A stretch of 64,000 nt of DNA from an uncultured Polaribacter sp. (GTDB lineage: Bacteria > Bacteroidota > Bacteroidia > Flavobacteriales > Flavobacteriaceae). Positions 1 to 8,717 of this stretch are shown here, in pieces (the first letter of the stretch is position 1; each line of letters begins with the position of its first letter). Both the position numbers and the translations under genes were made by a program. The stretch covers positions 272,211-336,210 of the forward strand of contig CALSME010000005.1 of NCBI GenBank assembly GCA_943787375.1. The letters are read 5' to 3'. Under the pieces are notes generated by a model. The model was given only the letters and a program-made list of their open reading frames with translations, did no database searches and was not told the DNA's origin.

Positions 1-599
1 CACTTCACAAAAGCCAAATGAGCACTGTCTTAATGATTGACATTAGTCATTCAATGATTTTATATGGTGAAGATAGAATTACTCCAGCTAAAAAAGTTGC
101 CATGGCATTGGCAGAATTAATTACAACGCGATATCCAAAAGATACGCTAGATATTATAGTCTTCGGAAATGATGCTTGGTCCATTAAAATTAAAGATTTG
201 CCGTACTTACAAGTGGGGCCTTACCATACAAACACGGTTGCTGGGTTAAATCTTGCGATGGATTTACTCCGAAGAAAACGAAATACCAACAAACAAATTT
301 TTATGATCACAGATGGAAAACCAAGCTGTTTGCGCTTGCCCGACGGTCAATACTATAAAAACAGTAACGGGTTAGATTCCTACATTGTAAATAAATGCTA
401 CGCCATGGCAAAGCAGGCTAAAAAGCTACACATTCCAATCACCACTTTTATGATTGCAAAAGATCCGTATCTCATGCAATTTGTAAGTGCATTTGCAAAA
501 GCAAATCAAGGAAAAGCATTTTATACAGGTTTAAAAGGTTTAGGAGAAATGATTTTTGAGGATTATGAAACGAATCGGAAAAAGAATATTAAAGCATAA
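1..599 (+). CDS. VWA domain protein, 5'-truncated by the window edge
   Basis: Partner protein of a MoxR/chelatase-like ATPase; the role is inferred from the pairing. The first internal Met is at 18, but the frame is open upstream to the window edge, so the real gene starts outside and this is only the C-terminal VWA domain. Counting from that Met, the metal-binding MIDAS motif DISHS is at residues 8-12, the MIDAS Thr is near 72-73, and the second Asp is in MITDGKPS (Asp99). There is no membrane segment, which points to a cytoplasmic protein like the CoxE/BchD-type VWA partners. The AAA+ gene follows 47 bp downstream on the same strand. Family assignment is confident; the substrate is unknown. 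Confidence 0.85.
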   Translation, partial: LHKSQMSTVLMIDISHSMILYGEDRITPAKKVAMALAELITTRYPKDTLDIIVFGNDAWSIKIKDLPYLQVGPYHTNTVAGLNLAMDLLRRKRNTNKQIFMITDGKPSCLRLPDGQYYKNSNGLDSYIVNKCYAMAKQAKKLHIPITTFMIAKDPYLMQFVSAFAKANQGKAFYTGLKGLGEMIFEDYETNRKKNIKA

Positions 600-646
600 A
601 AAAAACAGGAACAAAACGGCAAAGTTTGTTTCAGATACTAAAATAG

Positions 647-2113
647 ATGAACATAAGTAAGATTACAACATTAGGCGCATTAAAAAAATCAGGATATCAG
701 TCAAAATCGATTAAAGAGGAGTTGAGAGAGAATCTGATTAGTAAAATGATGAGTAAGGAAACTGTTTTTAAGGGCGTTCACGGGTATGAAAATACAGTGA
801 TTCCAGAATTAGAGCGCGCAATTTTAAGCAAGCATAATATCAATTTATTAGGGTTGCGAGGTCAGGCAAAAACACGATTGGCAAGGTTAATGGTGAATTT
901 GTTGGACGAATATATACCTGTAGTTGAGGGATCTGAAATTAATGACGATCCGTTACATCCAATTTCGAGATTTGCGAAGGAGTTGATTTCGGAAAAAGGA
1001 GACAAGACACCTATTTTTTGGCTGCACAGATCGGCACGTTTTGCAGAAAAACTAGCAACCCCAGATGTAACGGTTGCTGATATTATTGGAGATGTAGATC
1101 CCATAAAAGCAGCGAACTTAAAACTGAGTTATGCCGATGATCGCGTACTTCATTATGGAATGATTCCAAGAGCAAATCGATGCATTTTTGTAATTAATGA
1201 ATTGCCAGATTTACAAGCCAGAATTCAGGTTGCACTGTTTAATATTTTGCAAGAAGGAGATATTCAAATCAGAGGATTTAAATTGCGATTGCCGCTGGAC
1301 ATGCAATTTGTATTTACAGCAAATCCAGAAGATTATACCAATAGGGGGAGCATTGTAACGCCTCTTAAAGACCGTATTGGCTCTCAGATTTTAACACATT
1401 ATCCTGAAGACATTGAAACTGCCAAGAAAATAACACAGCAAGAAACTCACAGAAGCGATGATCAACAAGCTGGGATTCAAGTTCCAGAGCTGGCCAAAGA
1501 TTTGTTAGAGCAAATTGTTTTTGAGGCAAGAGAAAGTGAATACATCGATCCTAAAAGCGGGGTGAGTGCACGATTAAGTATTTCAGCTTACGAAAACCTA
1601 CTAAGTACGGCAGAACGAAGAGCTTTGCTTTGTGGTGAAGAAAAAACAATGCTTCGTTTGAGTGATTTTGATGGAATCATCCCGGCCATTACCGGAAAAG
1701 TAGAATTGGTCTATGAAGGAGAGCAAGAAGGCGCGCAAATCGTCGCAGAAAATTTAATTAAAAAAGCGATTAAAACGTTATTTCCAACCTATTTTCCTGT
1801 CATTAAGAAATTGGAAAAGCAAGAAGATGAATCTCCTTATGATGACATTGTCTCCTGGTTCTTTAATGCCGATGGAGATTTTGAGTTGTTGGATGAGTAT
1901 ACAGATAAGGCCTACAAAAAGGAGCTCAATAAAATAAAGCCATTGGATGATTTCTTAGAGAAGTACCAGCCCAATATGAACAAAAAAGACAGCTATTTCG
2001 TGAAAGAATTTGTGCTTTGGGCTTTGGTTGAATTTGAGAAATTAAGCAAGCACAGATATGCAGAAGGAACTCAATTTAAAGATCCTTACGGAAGTTTTAT
2101 GAGCGGCCTGTAA
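647..2113 (+). CDS. MoxR/magnesium-chelatase-I-like AAA+ ATPase
   Basis: A 488-residue AAA+ ATPase. The Walker A is GLRGQAKTRLAR (about 69-80), the Walker B region CIFVINELPDL (178-188), and the sensor-1 stretch FTANPED has its Asn at 225. The pre-Walker-B insert GMIPRANR resembles the helix-2 insert of the chelatase/MoxR clade. The C-terminal third is helical and unassigned. Such proteins are often named magnesium chelatase in Flavobacteriaceae, but no chlorophyll or cobalamin gene lies nearby, so a chaperone-like MoxR role with the upstream VWA protein is more likely. ATP hydrolysis probably remodels the VWA partner or its client. It is transcribed with the VWA gene and ends 4 bp before the convergent YdeI gene. 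Confidence 0.85.
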   Translation: MNISKITTLGALKKSGYQSKSIKEELRENLISKMMSKETVFKGVHGYENTVIPELERAILSKHNINLLGLRGQAKTRLARLMVNLLDEYIPVVEGSEINDDPLHPISRFAKELISEKGDKTPIFWLHRSARFAEKLATPDVTVADIIGDVDPIKAANLKLSYADDRVLHYGMIPRANRCIFVINELPDLQARIQVALFNILQEGDIQIRGFKLRLPLDMQFVFTANPEDYTNRGSIVTPLKDRIGSQILTHYPEDIETAKKITQQETHRSDDQQAGIQVPELAKDLLEQIVFEARESEYIDPKSGVSARLSISAYENLLSTAERRALLCGEEKTMLRLSDFDGIIPAITGKVELVYEGEQEGAQIVAENLIKKAIKTLFPTYFPVIKKLEKQEDESPYDDIVSWFFNADGDFELLDEYTDKAYKKELNKIKPLDDFLEKYQPNMNKKDSYFVKEFVLWALVEFEKLSKHRYAEGTQFKDPYGSFMSGL

Positions 2114-2117
2114 TCGC

Positions 2118-2693
2118 TTACCAGGTATTTCTGGATTTAATATTTTTAGAACAAAGCCGAATTATTTCTGTAATTCGGTTTTTTCTTGTTGCATCCCTTT
2201 TTGCTTGATTGAGCCAATACAAATAGCTTTTTCTGTAGCTCGGTGCAAAACGATTGTAATTGTCGAAAGCGGTTTTGTTTTGATCGAATTCAATTTGTAA
2301 ATCTTCTGGAATAACCCCTTTTTCAACAGCATCCAATGCAGTCCAAGCCCCATTTTTTTTTCCGATATTGATACTGTCTATTCCGCTTTGATGTAATAAA
2401 TTTTTGCTTGCTAATTCTTGAATGTGTTTTTTGTTCAGTGCACTCCAAACACTTTTTGGGTTACGTTTGCAGAAATACTGTTTCCGCTTTCCATTTCCTA
2501 AGCTTTTAACAGTAGCATCAATCCAGCCATAACAAAGTGCTACTTTTACAGCTTCTTCCCATCGCATTGATGCTTCTTCATTCTCTACTTTATAAAAGAT
2601 TAAATAAATCCCTTCCGAACTGTTATGATTTTTTGATAGCCAGTTGCGCCATTCGGTATCATTTTTAAAATAAAATGATTCCTTTTCAAGCAT
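2118..2693 (-). CDS. YdeI/OmdA (OmpD-associated, bacteriocin-protection) family protein
   Basis: A 191-residue soluble protein that matches the YdeI/OmpD-associated family by its pattern: an N-terminal W-x-x-WL motif, then GIYLIFYK, then the conserved RWEEAVKVALCYGWIDA and KRNPKSVWSALNKKH, and a C-terminal stretch WLNQAKRDATRKNRI. The biochemical function is not established. The family is linked to peptide and bacteriocin resistance in enterobacteria, and I would not transfer that here. Its ATG overlaps the stop of the upstream M28 gene in TAATG, so the two are probably translationally coupled. Confidence 0.8.
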   Translation of the reverse strand: MLEKESFYFKNDTEWRNWLSKNHNSSEGIYLIFYKVENEEASMRWEEAVKVALCYGWIDATVKSLGNGKRKQYFCKRNPKSVWSALNKKHIQELASKNLLHQSGIDSINIGKKNGAWTALDAVEKGVIPEDLQIEFDQNKTAFDNYNRFAPSYRKSYLYWLNQAKRDATRKNRITEIIRLCSKNIKSRNTW

Positions 2694-4018
2694 TATCGCA
2701 TAATTTTGTTTGGAAATACAACGATACTTTCATGACCGTTTTCACCTACGGCGGCAACGCCAAAAAAGAAATTGTCTATCACAATTCCGTCCAAAGTAAA
2801 TTGGGTAGCTTCTACATATCGGCTATGATCCCAAGTCGGAGATGTGGTATCTCTCCAGTAGACTTTATATCCTTTGGCACCAATCACTTTATTCCATTTC
2901 AATTTTGCAGATGCCTCGACAATTCCACCTATTGCAACTGTTTCTGGAGCTGGGGGTGCCAATGCCAAACTCGCCATTGTAATTGCATTTACGGCTGTTA
3001 ATTTTTTTGCATATCCAAAATTTACATGCTCAAAGGTATCTCCATATGCAATGCCGTTTTCTATTCTAATATCTTGATGCTGCTGTGTATAGTTTTCATG
3101 CGCTTCCATAATTCTAATTCCCGCATAGCCCAAATCATTGAAAGGTCTGTGATGTCCTCCTCGACCAAAACGATCTAATCGATAAATCATCATGGGATTC
3201 ATTTCGGGCATGTAAGTACGAACTGTTTTATGGGTATATCTGGCCAATTGACGGGAGATTCCGTCTACTTCGCCACCATAAAAACGGCGCATTCTTCTTT
3301 GTCTTTCTGTTTCATTTGCTGGAACTGGTTCTGAAAAAATTCGAAAGGCCCTGTTGTCGATCACACCGTCAACTCCGGTAATGTTCCCAATCATATCATT
3401 GTTTAAAACACCAATAATTTCCCACCCTTTTTCTTTGGCATATTTTGCCAGCCCTTCTCCGCCAAACAAGCCTTGTTCTTCTCCAGACAATCCTACATAG
3501 ATAATACTACTTTCAAATTGGTATTTAGATAAAACTCTTGCAGCTTCTATGGTTCCTGCCATTCCAGAGGCATTGTCATTGGCACCAGGTGCATCTTTTG
3601 TGAAATTTGAACCGTTACTATTTCTGGAGTCAATATCTCCACTCATAATGACGTATTTGTTTGGGTATTTTGTTCCTTTTTGAATGGCAACGACATTCAC
3701 AACCCAAGCATCGTGTGGAACTCTTTTGCTCATTTGGGTAGTGACAAGGTCTTTTTGATAAAAGACATTGATACAATCTCCACAATCTTTAGAAATATCC
3801 TCAAAAGTACTTTTAATCCAACGTCTGGCAGCTCCAATTCCGCGAGTTGCAGATAGCGTGTCTGAAAAAGTATTTCGGGTACCAAATTCTGTCAATGTTT
3901 TTACATCAGCTTTAATTCGATCTTCAGAAACAGCATCGATAATGTCATATATTTTTTGATCTGTTTGACTTAGTAGTGTTGTAGTGGTACATAAAAATAA
4001 AAGGTATAAATACTTCAT
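2693..4018 (-). CDS. Secreted M28 family zinc metallopeptidase with C-terminal FnIII-like domain
   Basis: A 441-residue protein with an N-terminal signal peptide (cleavage near TLLSQ, residue 18), so it is exported. The peptidase body carries the M28 di-zinc pattern: GDIDS (127-131), PGANDNASG with bridging Asp148, the catalytic pair SGEE (Glu180/181), NND at Asp208, and a C-terminal HENYTQQHQ with the likely last His ligand (314 or 307). The usual GHxDS histidine is replaced by Asp128. Residues from about 355 to the end (AKLKWNKVIGAKGYKVYWRD) look like a fibronectin type III fold. It is the first gene of a two-gene unit with the YdeI gene. Aminopeptidase activity is a family inference. Confidence 0.85.
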   Translation of the reverse strand: MKYLYLLFLCTTTTLLSQTDQKIYDIIDAVSEDRIKADVKTLTEFGTRNTFSDTLSATRGIGAARRWIKSTFEDISKDCGDCINVFYQKDLVTTQMSKRVPHDAWVVNVVAIQKGTKYPNKYVIMSGDIDSRNSNGSNFTKDAPGANDNASGMAGTIEAARVLSKYQFESSIIYVGLSGEEQGLFGGEGLAKYAKEKGWEIIGVLNNDMIGNITGVDGVIDNRAFRIFSEPVPANETERQRRMRRFYGGEVDGISRQLARYTHKTVRTYMPEMNPMMIYRLDRFGRGGHHRPFNDLGYAGIRIMEAHENYTQQHQDIRIENGIAYGDTFEHVNFGYAKKLTAVNAITMASLALAPPAPETVAIGGIVEASAKLKWNKVIGAKGYKVYWRDTTSPTWDHSRYVEATQFTLDGIVIDNFFFGVAAVGENGHESIVVFPNKIMR

Positions 4019-4076
4019 AAGACGGTGTTGTTTGAAACAATGGATTTAAAGATACAGCATTTTTTAGATTTTTCGG

Positions 4077-4937
4077 CTAAGTGGTTTGTAAGTGGAGTAA
4101 AAAGGCGCCAAAAGCAATCACACCAATAGCAATCCAATCGGTAACTTTTATTTTTTCTTTAAAAAAATAGGCACTAAATAAAATAGTGGTTATTGGACTG
4201 GCTAAAAATAAAGCACCAGAAATAATTGGATTTGTAATTTCCAACCCTAAAAAACTAAAAAGAAGTCCCAATAAGATAACGATACTCATGAGTAGTACTC
4301 GATAGAAATATTTTTGTAATGTTGGTACTAGTTGAAGCGGTTTTCTCAGTTTTTTTTGTAAAAAAAGAAGGGTTGTGCCACAAATAAAAACGAGTACTTC
4401 TTGATTTGCAATGATGAATATTGCGGGAATTTTTTGGTTTAAGTTTTCCCAGTTAAGGATTGTTGCCGTTCCAAAACAGAGGGTCATTAGGATGAGTAAT
4501 AAATGCTGCTTTAAATTGATTTTTAAGCTGCTATTTTTATTTGTGTATATATAAAAGATAAAACCTATGGTTATGATAGAAATCCCCATTAAAGAAGACT
4601 TTACATCCAATTCTTTAAAAAGCCATACATATAATACTGTAAAGCTTATACCTAACAGATTATAAATAGCTGCCCATTGTAAGGATGCCTTTTTGTAGAC
4701 TGTTAACATGGTAAAGAGGCCAATAACCCCTAATATTGCTGCGGTGAATGTTTTCGAAATTTGAGTAAAACTAAATTCTGTTACATCGTGGAAGTAAAAA
4801 AGAAAACTGACCGCCAATATACTTGTAAAAAAAGACCTGTAAGTCATTAACAAGCCAACTGAAATGGTCGCTAGGTTTTTTTTCCATAAAACATTGTTAA
4901 AAGAAAATAGAATAATCGCAATTATGAGGTAGATCAT
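4077..4937 (-). CDS. EamA/DMT-superfamily transporter
   Basis: A 286-residue polytopic inner-membrane protein. About ten hydrophobic segments run from the N-terminus to the C-terminus in two five-helix halves, with no signal peptide or soluble domain. The second half contains the typical NPIISGALFLASPITTILFS and FFKEKIKVTDWIAIGVIAFG segments, which are the conserved end of EamA domains (helices 8-10). The substrate is unknown; DMT members export or import small metabolites. It lies 21 bp downstream of the putative regulator gene on the same strand and is probably cotranscribed with it. Confidence 0.8.
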   Translation of the reverse strand: MIYLIIAIILFSFNNVLWKKNLATISVGLLMTYRSFFTSILAVSFLFYFHDVTEFSFTQISKTFTAAILGVIGLFTMLTVYKKASLQWAAIYNLLGISFTVLYVWLFKELDVKSSLMGISIITIGFIFYIYTNKNSSLKINLKQHLLLILMTLCFGTATILNWENLNQKIPAIFIIANQEVLVFICGTTLLFLQKKLRKPLQLVPTLQKYFYRVLLMSIVILLGLLFSFLGLEITNPIISGALFLASPITTILFSAYFFKEKIKVTDWIAIGVIAFGAFLLHLQTT

Positions 4938-4958
4938 TTGGGGTGCTTATTCTTATAA

Positions 4959-6260
4959 TTATGAGGAGATAGTCAAATCGGTGAGGGCTTGATTGAATTT
5001 TGTAAACTTTGTTTTCTCAATAAGGTTTTTTAAAATAAGTTTTATTTTTTTATTGTCGTCTTTCGCATTCTTTAAATAAGTTATTTGCAATTTCGTTTGA
5101 TAATAAAATAGGGACACATAATCGCTGTAGCTCAACTCTACTTTTTCGAGCTCTACAAGGTTTAAGTTTATTTGTGCCATGGTTAAGTTGTCTTTTTCAA
5201 TATTTAAGTTCGCCATTGCAATTAAAGAAAGGGCATGCCCTGTTTTTGAAGACCAACGGTCCATTTCAAGAATTTCTTCATAAAATGCATCTATTAATTC
5301 ATTTAAAAAAGCAAAGTTTTTTTTAAAAATAAGACTGGGTATTATTTCTTCTAATAAAAACGAAATCTCATAAACGCTATTTTTCCTTACACTTTTTTTA
5401 CAATTGAAAATGATTTTCTTTTCAATACTTGAGTCTCTACCTTCGGATTTTAAAAGTAAATACGCATAGTACCGACCTTGTAATACTGGGTGAAAAGTCT
5501 CAAATTTAACAGGTTTTTTGATTTCTATATTAAGGTATTTTTTTGAAGAATAAAATTTCCAATAAAACCGCATTAATTCAACAAAAAGAATGTCATCTTC
5601 TTTTTTACTTTGCTGTTTAATGATCGTTAGTATTTTTGCGTATTTGTTATGTAGGTTCGAATAGTCTATGAAAAGTAGCGGAACATTATTCCGGAAACTA
5701 TCATATTTCACAAGTCTTTTGTAGATGTTAAATGCATTTTTTTTGTCAATTCGATAAAGGCTTAAAGAGACGATGGTCGCAAATTTCAAACTGTTGCTTT
5801 CAGAAATACCATTGTATGGAATTCTTTTTACAATCTCTTCTAATGTTGTGATGTTATTCCTTTCAATAAAATAGGAGAAAAAATAAGCGAAATATACGGT
5901 GTTGGCAGCATTTAAAAGTCCAAAATTTATAATTTCGATATCTTCATGTGTTATCGTATTTGTAGATTGTATTCTTTGTAAATTTTGTTGAAAGTACCAA
6001 CCATCATAATTGATAATATTATTCTTGTAGCTACTGTAAGAATTAAAACCGAGATAAACTGCTAGTATATTTAGTGTACTGATACTTGGTTCTGTCTTTT
6101 CTAAAAAACCAAAAAGTCTTCGAAGGGTATTATACCCAATACCTGCTTCTGAGTTTTCATCGATGTCTTCTTTTAAAAAACGTAAGTCTCTACTTTTATT
6201 TACTGTTATATTAGATTTCTTTTGAACATCAAGTAATAACTGTGCATAATCATTTTGCAT
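4959..6260 (-). CDS. Hypothetical protein with a Bacteroidota N-terminal regulator-like domain
   Basis: 433 residues with no membrane segment. I do not recognise a named family. The first 85 residues contain GIGYNTLRRLFGFLEK followed by STLNILAVYLGFNSYSSY. This pattern (TLRRLFG, then TLxxLAxYLGFxS) recurs at the N-terminus of many Bacteroidota proteins and resembles a small helix-turn-helix unit. The remaining 350 residues are helical with regularly spaced aromatic and leucine residues, consistent with an alpha-solenoid/TPR-like sensor region. A regulatory role is inferred only. It precedes the EamA transporter, which could be its target. A TATATTTG -7 box lies 22 bp upstream. Confidence 0.6.
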   Translation of the reverse strand: MQNDYAQLLLDVQKKSNITVNKSRDLRFLKEDIDENSEAGIGYNTLRRLFGFLEKTEPSISTLNILAVYLGFNSYSSYKNNIINYDGWYFQQNLQRIQSTNTITHEDIEIINFGLLNAANTVYFAYFFSYFIERNNITTLEEIVKRIPYNGISESNSLKFATIVSLSLYRIDKKNAFNIYKRLVKYDSFRNNVPLLFIDYSNLHNKYAKILTIIKQQSKKEDDILFVELMRFYWKFYSSKKYLNIEIKKPVKFETFHPVLQGRYYAYLLLKSEGRDSSIEKKIIFNCKKSVRKNSVYEISFLLEEIIPSLIFKKNFAFLNELIDAFYEEILEMDRWSSKTGHALSLIAMANLNIEKDNLTMAQINLNLVELEKVELSYSDYVSLFYYQTKLQITYLKNAKDDNKKIKLILKNLIEKTKFTKFNQALTDLTISS

Positions 6261-6282
6261 GAAATCATAATTAGGGGTTATT

Positions 6283-6290
6283 CAAATATA
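6283..6290 (-). promoter_or_regulatory. Promoter -7 box of the 4959-6260 gene
   Basis: On the minus strand the sequence is TATATTTG, a perfect match to the Bacteroidota -7 element TAnnTTTG. It lies 22 bp upstream of the ATG at 6260, predicting a leader of about 18 nt. No TTTG is present at the -33 position. Confidence 0.5.
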
Positions 6291-6442
6291 CATAATTTTA
6301 ATTCTAAGGTGTTTGTTTTATAAAATTAAGCTTGGGCTACAAAAGGGCTATATATAGCTTGAAATTTGAATATATTTTACACTTCTATGATTGTTTTTGG
6401 ACTCAAAACACAGTCAGAATTGAATGAAAAAGAAGACTAAGG

Positions 6443-6473
6443 AAACTTTCACTACTCGTGAAGGTTTTTTTTT
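6443..6473 (+). terminator. Orphan rho-independent terminator (plus strand)
   Basis: AACTTTCAC and GTGAAGGTT form a 9-bp stem with one G-T pair around the loop TACTC, followed by a run of nine T (6465-6473). The T-run makes it directional for plus-strand transcripts. No plus-strand gene precedes it in this gap. Confidence 0.6.
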
Positions 6474-6530
6474 GCTCTAATTTCGAGTATTTTTTGAAAT
6501 TATCTACTTCAATGAATTATTTTAAAAATT

Positions 6531-6570
6531 AAAAAGCCCCTTTGTTTTCACAAAGGAGCTTTTATTTTTA
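6531..6570 (-). terminator. htpG terminator
   Basis: AAAAGCCCCTTTG and CAAAGGAGCTTTT pair around a 6-nt loop. On the minus strand the hairpin is followed by TTTTTAATTTTT, 34 bp after the htpG stop codon. A weaker T-rich stretch on the other side could also stop plus-strand transcription. Confidence 0.75.
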
Positions 6571-6603
6571 TTTGTTACACCCGCGTAGGATTGAAAATGC
6601 TAA

Positions 6604-8514
6604 TTACTTGATCAATTCGTAAGAACGTTTTATGAAATTAGTCAATTCTTCCCCGTGTAAAAGGTTTTGGGATAATTTAGCCAAATCAAAAGCTTGTGAA
6701 ATTAAGTGTTTCTGCGCTTTTTCATCGGTTTTGTTTAAGATGTCAGCAACCAATGGACTGTTGGTGTTTACTACCAAATTGTACATGTCTGGAAAGTTCC
6801 CCATTCCCATCATTCCACCACCACCAGAAGCTTGCATTTCTTTCATTCTACGCATGAATTCTGGAACGGTAATCATAAACGGAGATGCCGCAGAGTCCAT
6901 TGCTTCTAATTGCACTGTATAGGTCTCTTTTGGAACAGCCGCTTCAATAATTGGTTTTAAGGCAGCTGTTTCCTCGTCAGATAATTTTGAAATTACAGTT
7001 TCATCCTTTTTGATTAAATTGTCTACATGATCAGAATCTACACGTGTAAATTTTACCTTTCCATCTCCACCTTCTAATTTCTGCATCAAGTGAGAAATAA
7101 TTGGTGAATCTAAAACAAGCACTTCATATCCTTTTGCAGTTACCTCTTGTATGTAACTGTGCTGTGCGTCTTTGTTAGAAGCATATAATAAGACGTGGTT
7201 TCCGTCTTTATCGGTTTGATTCTCCTTTGTTTTTTCAATCAATTCATCAAAAGTAAAATAGGAATCATTAACGTTTGGATATAAGGCAAATTTCTTGGCT
7301 TTGTCAAAGAATTTATCTTCAGACAACATTCCGTATTCAATAATTACTTTAATATCATTCCATTTTTGTTCAAAATCAGCTCGGTCTTTTTTGAACAATG
7401 ACACCAATTTATCACCTACTTTTTTAGTAATATATCCTGAAATCTTCTTAACAGCACCATCGGCTTGTAGGTAAGATCTTGAGACATTTAATGGGATGTC
7501 TGGAGAATCAATAACTCCTTTTAACATTTGTAAAAAGTCAGGAACAATTCCTTCCACATTATCCGTAACATATACTTGATTTTGGTATAACTGGATTTTA
7601 TCTTTTTGCATATCCATTGAGGGACTTAACTTTGGAAAGAATAAGATTCCTGTTAAGTTGAATGGGTAATCAACGTTTAAATGAATGTGAAATAAGGATT
7701 CTTCAAATTGTGTAGGATACAATTCTCTGTAAAAATTAGTGTAGTCTTCATCACTTAAATCAGCAGGCTTTTTGTTCCAAGCTGGGTTGGTGTTGTTGAT
7801 GATTTTATCAACCGTAATTTGCTTGTGAGCTTCTGTGGTTTCTTTTCCGTCTTTATCTTTTGTTGTTGCTGGAGTAAATTCAGGATCGTTTATTTGCTTG
7901 GTTCCAAATTTAATTGGCACTTGGTTAAAACGATTGTATTTATTTAGTAATCCTTCAATTTTAGCGTCTTCTAAAAAGTCTAATGAATCTTCTGCAATGT
8001 GTAAAACGATTTCTGTTCCCCTGTCAGATTTGTCATGTTCAACCAAGGTGTATTCTGGAGATCCATCACAGGTCCAATGTGCCGCAGGAGCCTCTTTGAA
8101 TGATTTTGAAAAAATGTCTACTTTTTCTGCAACCATAAAAGCAGAGTAAAAGCCCAATCCAAAATGCCCAATGACACCCGTTTCATTTTTGTCGTCTTTA
8201 TATTTCTCTAAAAACTCTTCAGCACCTGAAAATGCAATTTGGTTGATGTATTTTTCAACCTCGTCCATTGTCATTCCAAGTCCTTGATCCTTAATTGTAA
8301 GTGTTTTTGCTCCCTTGTCAATACTAATTTCAATTTTAGCATCTCCCAATTCTGTCTTTGCTTCTCCAATAGAAATTAAGTGTTTTAATTTTGTGGTTGC
8401 ATCTGTTCCATTTGAAATTAATTCACGTAAAAAGATCTCGTGATCTGAGTACAAGAATTTTTTTATCAGTGGAAAAATATTTTCTACCGATACATTAATG
8501 TTTCCTTTTGCCAT
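6604..8514 (-). CDS. htpG: Molecular chaperone HtpG (Hsp90)
   Basis: Cytosolic ATP-dependent Hsp90 chaperone of 636 residues, the normal length. The start is the ATG at 8514 (MAKGNINVSVENIFPLIKK); the open frame continues 48 codons further up but that extension is low-complexity, lies upstream of the predicted transcription start and has no Hsp90 homology. The GHKL ATP site is visible: catalytic Glu31 and Asn35 in RELISNGTDAT, the GLGM loop in DQGLGMT, and the lid GHFGLGFYSAFMV. The C-terminal dimerisation region holds the glycine/methionine-rich segment ASGGGGMMGMGNF. It is monocistronic, with its own terminator. The upstream TGTCA direct repeat may be a stress operator. Confidence 0.97.
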   Translation of the reverse strand: MAKGNINVSVENIFPLIKKFLYSDHEIFLRELISNGTDATTKLKHLISIGEAKTELGDAKIEISIDKGAKTLTIKDQGLGMTMDEVEKYINQIAFSGAEEFLEKYKDDKNETGVIGHFGLGFYSAFMVAEKVDIFSKSFKEAPAAHWTCDGSPEYTLVEHDKSDRGTEIVLHIAEDSLDFLEDAKIEGLLNKYNRFNQVPIKFGTKQINDPEFTPATTKDKDGKETTEAHKQITVDKIINNTNPAWNKKPADLSDEDYTNFYRELYPTQFEESLFHIHLNVDYPFNLTGILFFPKLSPSMDMQKDKIQLYQNQVYVTDNVEGIVPDFLQMLKGVIDSPDIPLNVSRSYLQADGAVKKISGYITKKVGDKLVSLFKKDRADFEQKWNDIKVIIEYGMLSEDKFFDKAKKFALYPNVNDSYFTFDELIEKTKENQTDKDGNHVLLYASNKDAQHSYIQEVTAKGYEVLVLDSPIISHLMQKLEGGDGKVKFTRVDSDHVDNLIKKDETVISKLSDEETAALKPIIEAAVPKETYTVQLEAMDSAASPFMITVPEFMRRMKEMQASGGGGMMGMGNFPDMYNLVVNTNSPLVADILNKTDEKAQKHLISQAFDLAKLSQNLLHGEELTNFIKRSYELIK

Positions 8515-8576
8515 TTTATGCCTGTTTTGTTTTAATTTTTTGTTAGTGTTTTTACTTTTACAGTCAAATAAAATAC

Positions 8577-8603
8577 CAAACCTATTATTGTGACAAGATG
8601 ACA
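8577..8603 (-). promoter_or_regulatory. htpG promoter with a TGTCA direct repeat
   Basis: On the minus strand TAGGTTTG (8584-8577) is a perfect -7 box, 62 bp upstream of the htpG ATG. The -33 position has no TTTG. Instead the spacer carries TGTCA-TCT-TGTCA (8603-8591), a direct repeat with 3-nt spacing. Position and gene type suggest an activator or alternative-sigma site for stress induction; that part is inference. Confidence 0.5.
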
Positions 8604-8717
8604 GCCTTTCTTCTTCTTCTTCTCTGACTTGTCGCTCGATTTTATATAATATAGGCAAAATTCACTATTTTTACTGCTTAGAATAAATCAAATAATTAAT
8701 TTATAGCCCGCTATATT

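Larger units (their letters stand above)
6261..6603. other. Intergenic region between the putative regulator and htpG
   Basis: 343 bp without a convincing protein gene. From left to right it holds the promoter of the minus-strand regulator gene (-7 box at 6283-6290), a plus-strand hairpin with a T-run (6443-6473) that follows no annotated plus-strand gene, and the htpG terminator (6531-6570). About 150 bp between the promoter and the first hairpin remain unexplained and could encode a small plus-strand RNA. Confidence 0.6.

Noticed and set aside
8515..8658. 48-codon N-terminal extension of htpG
   Set aside because: It is low-complexity and charged, has no Hsp90 homology, and extends upstream of the predicted transcription start; the real start is 8514.
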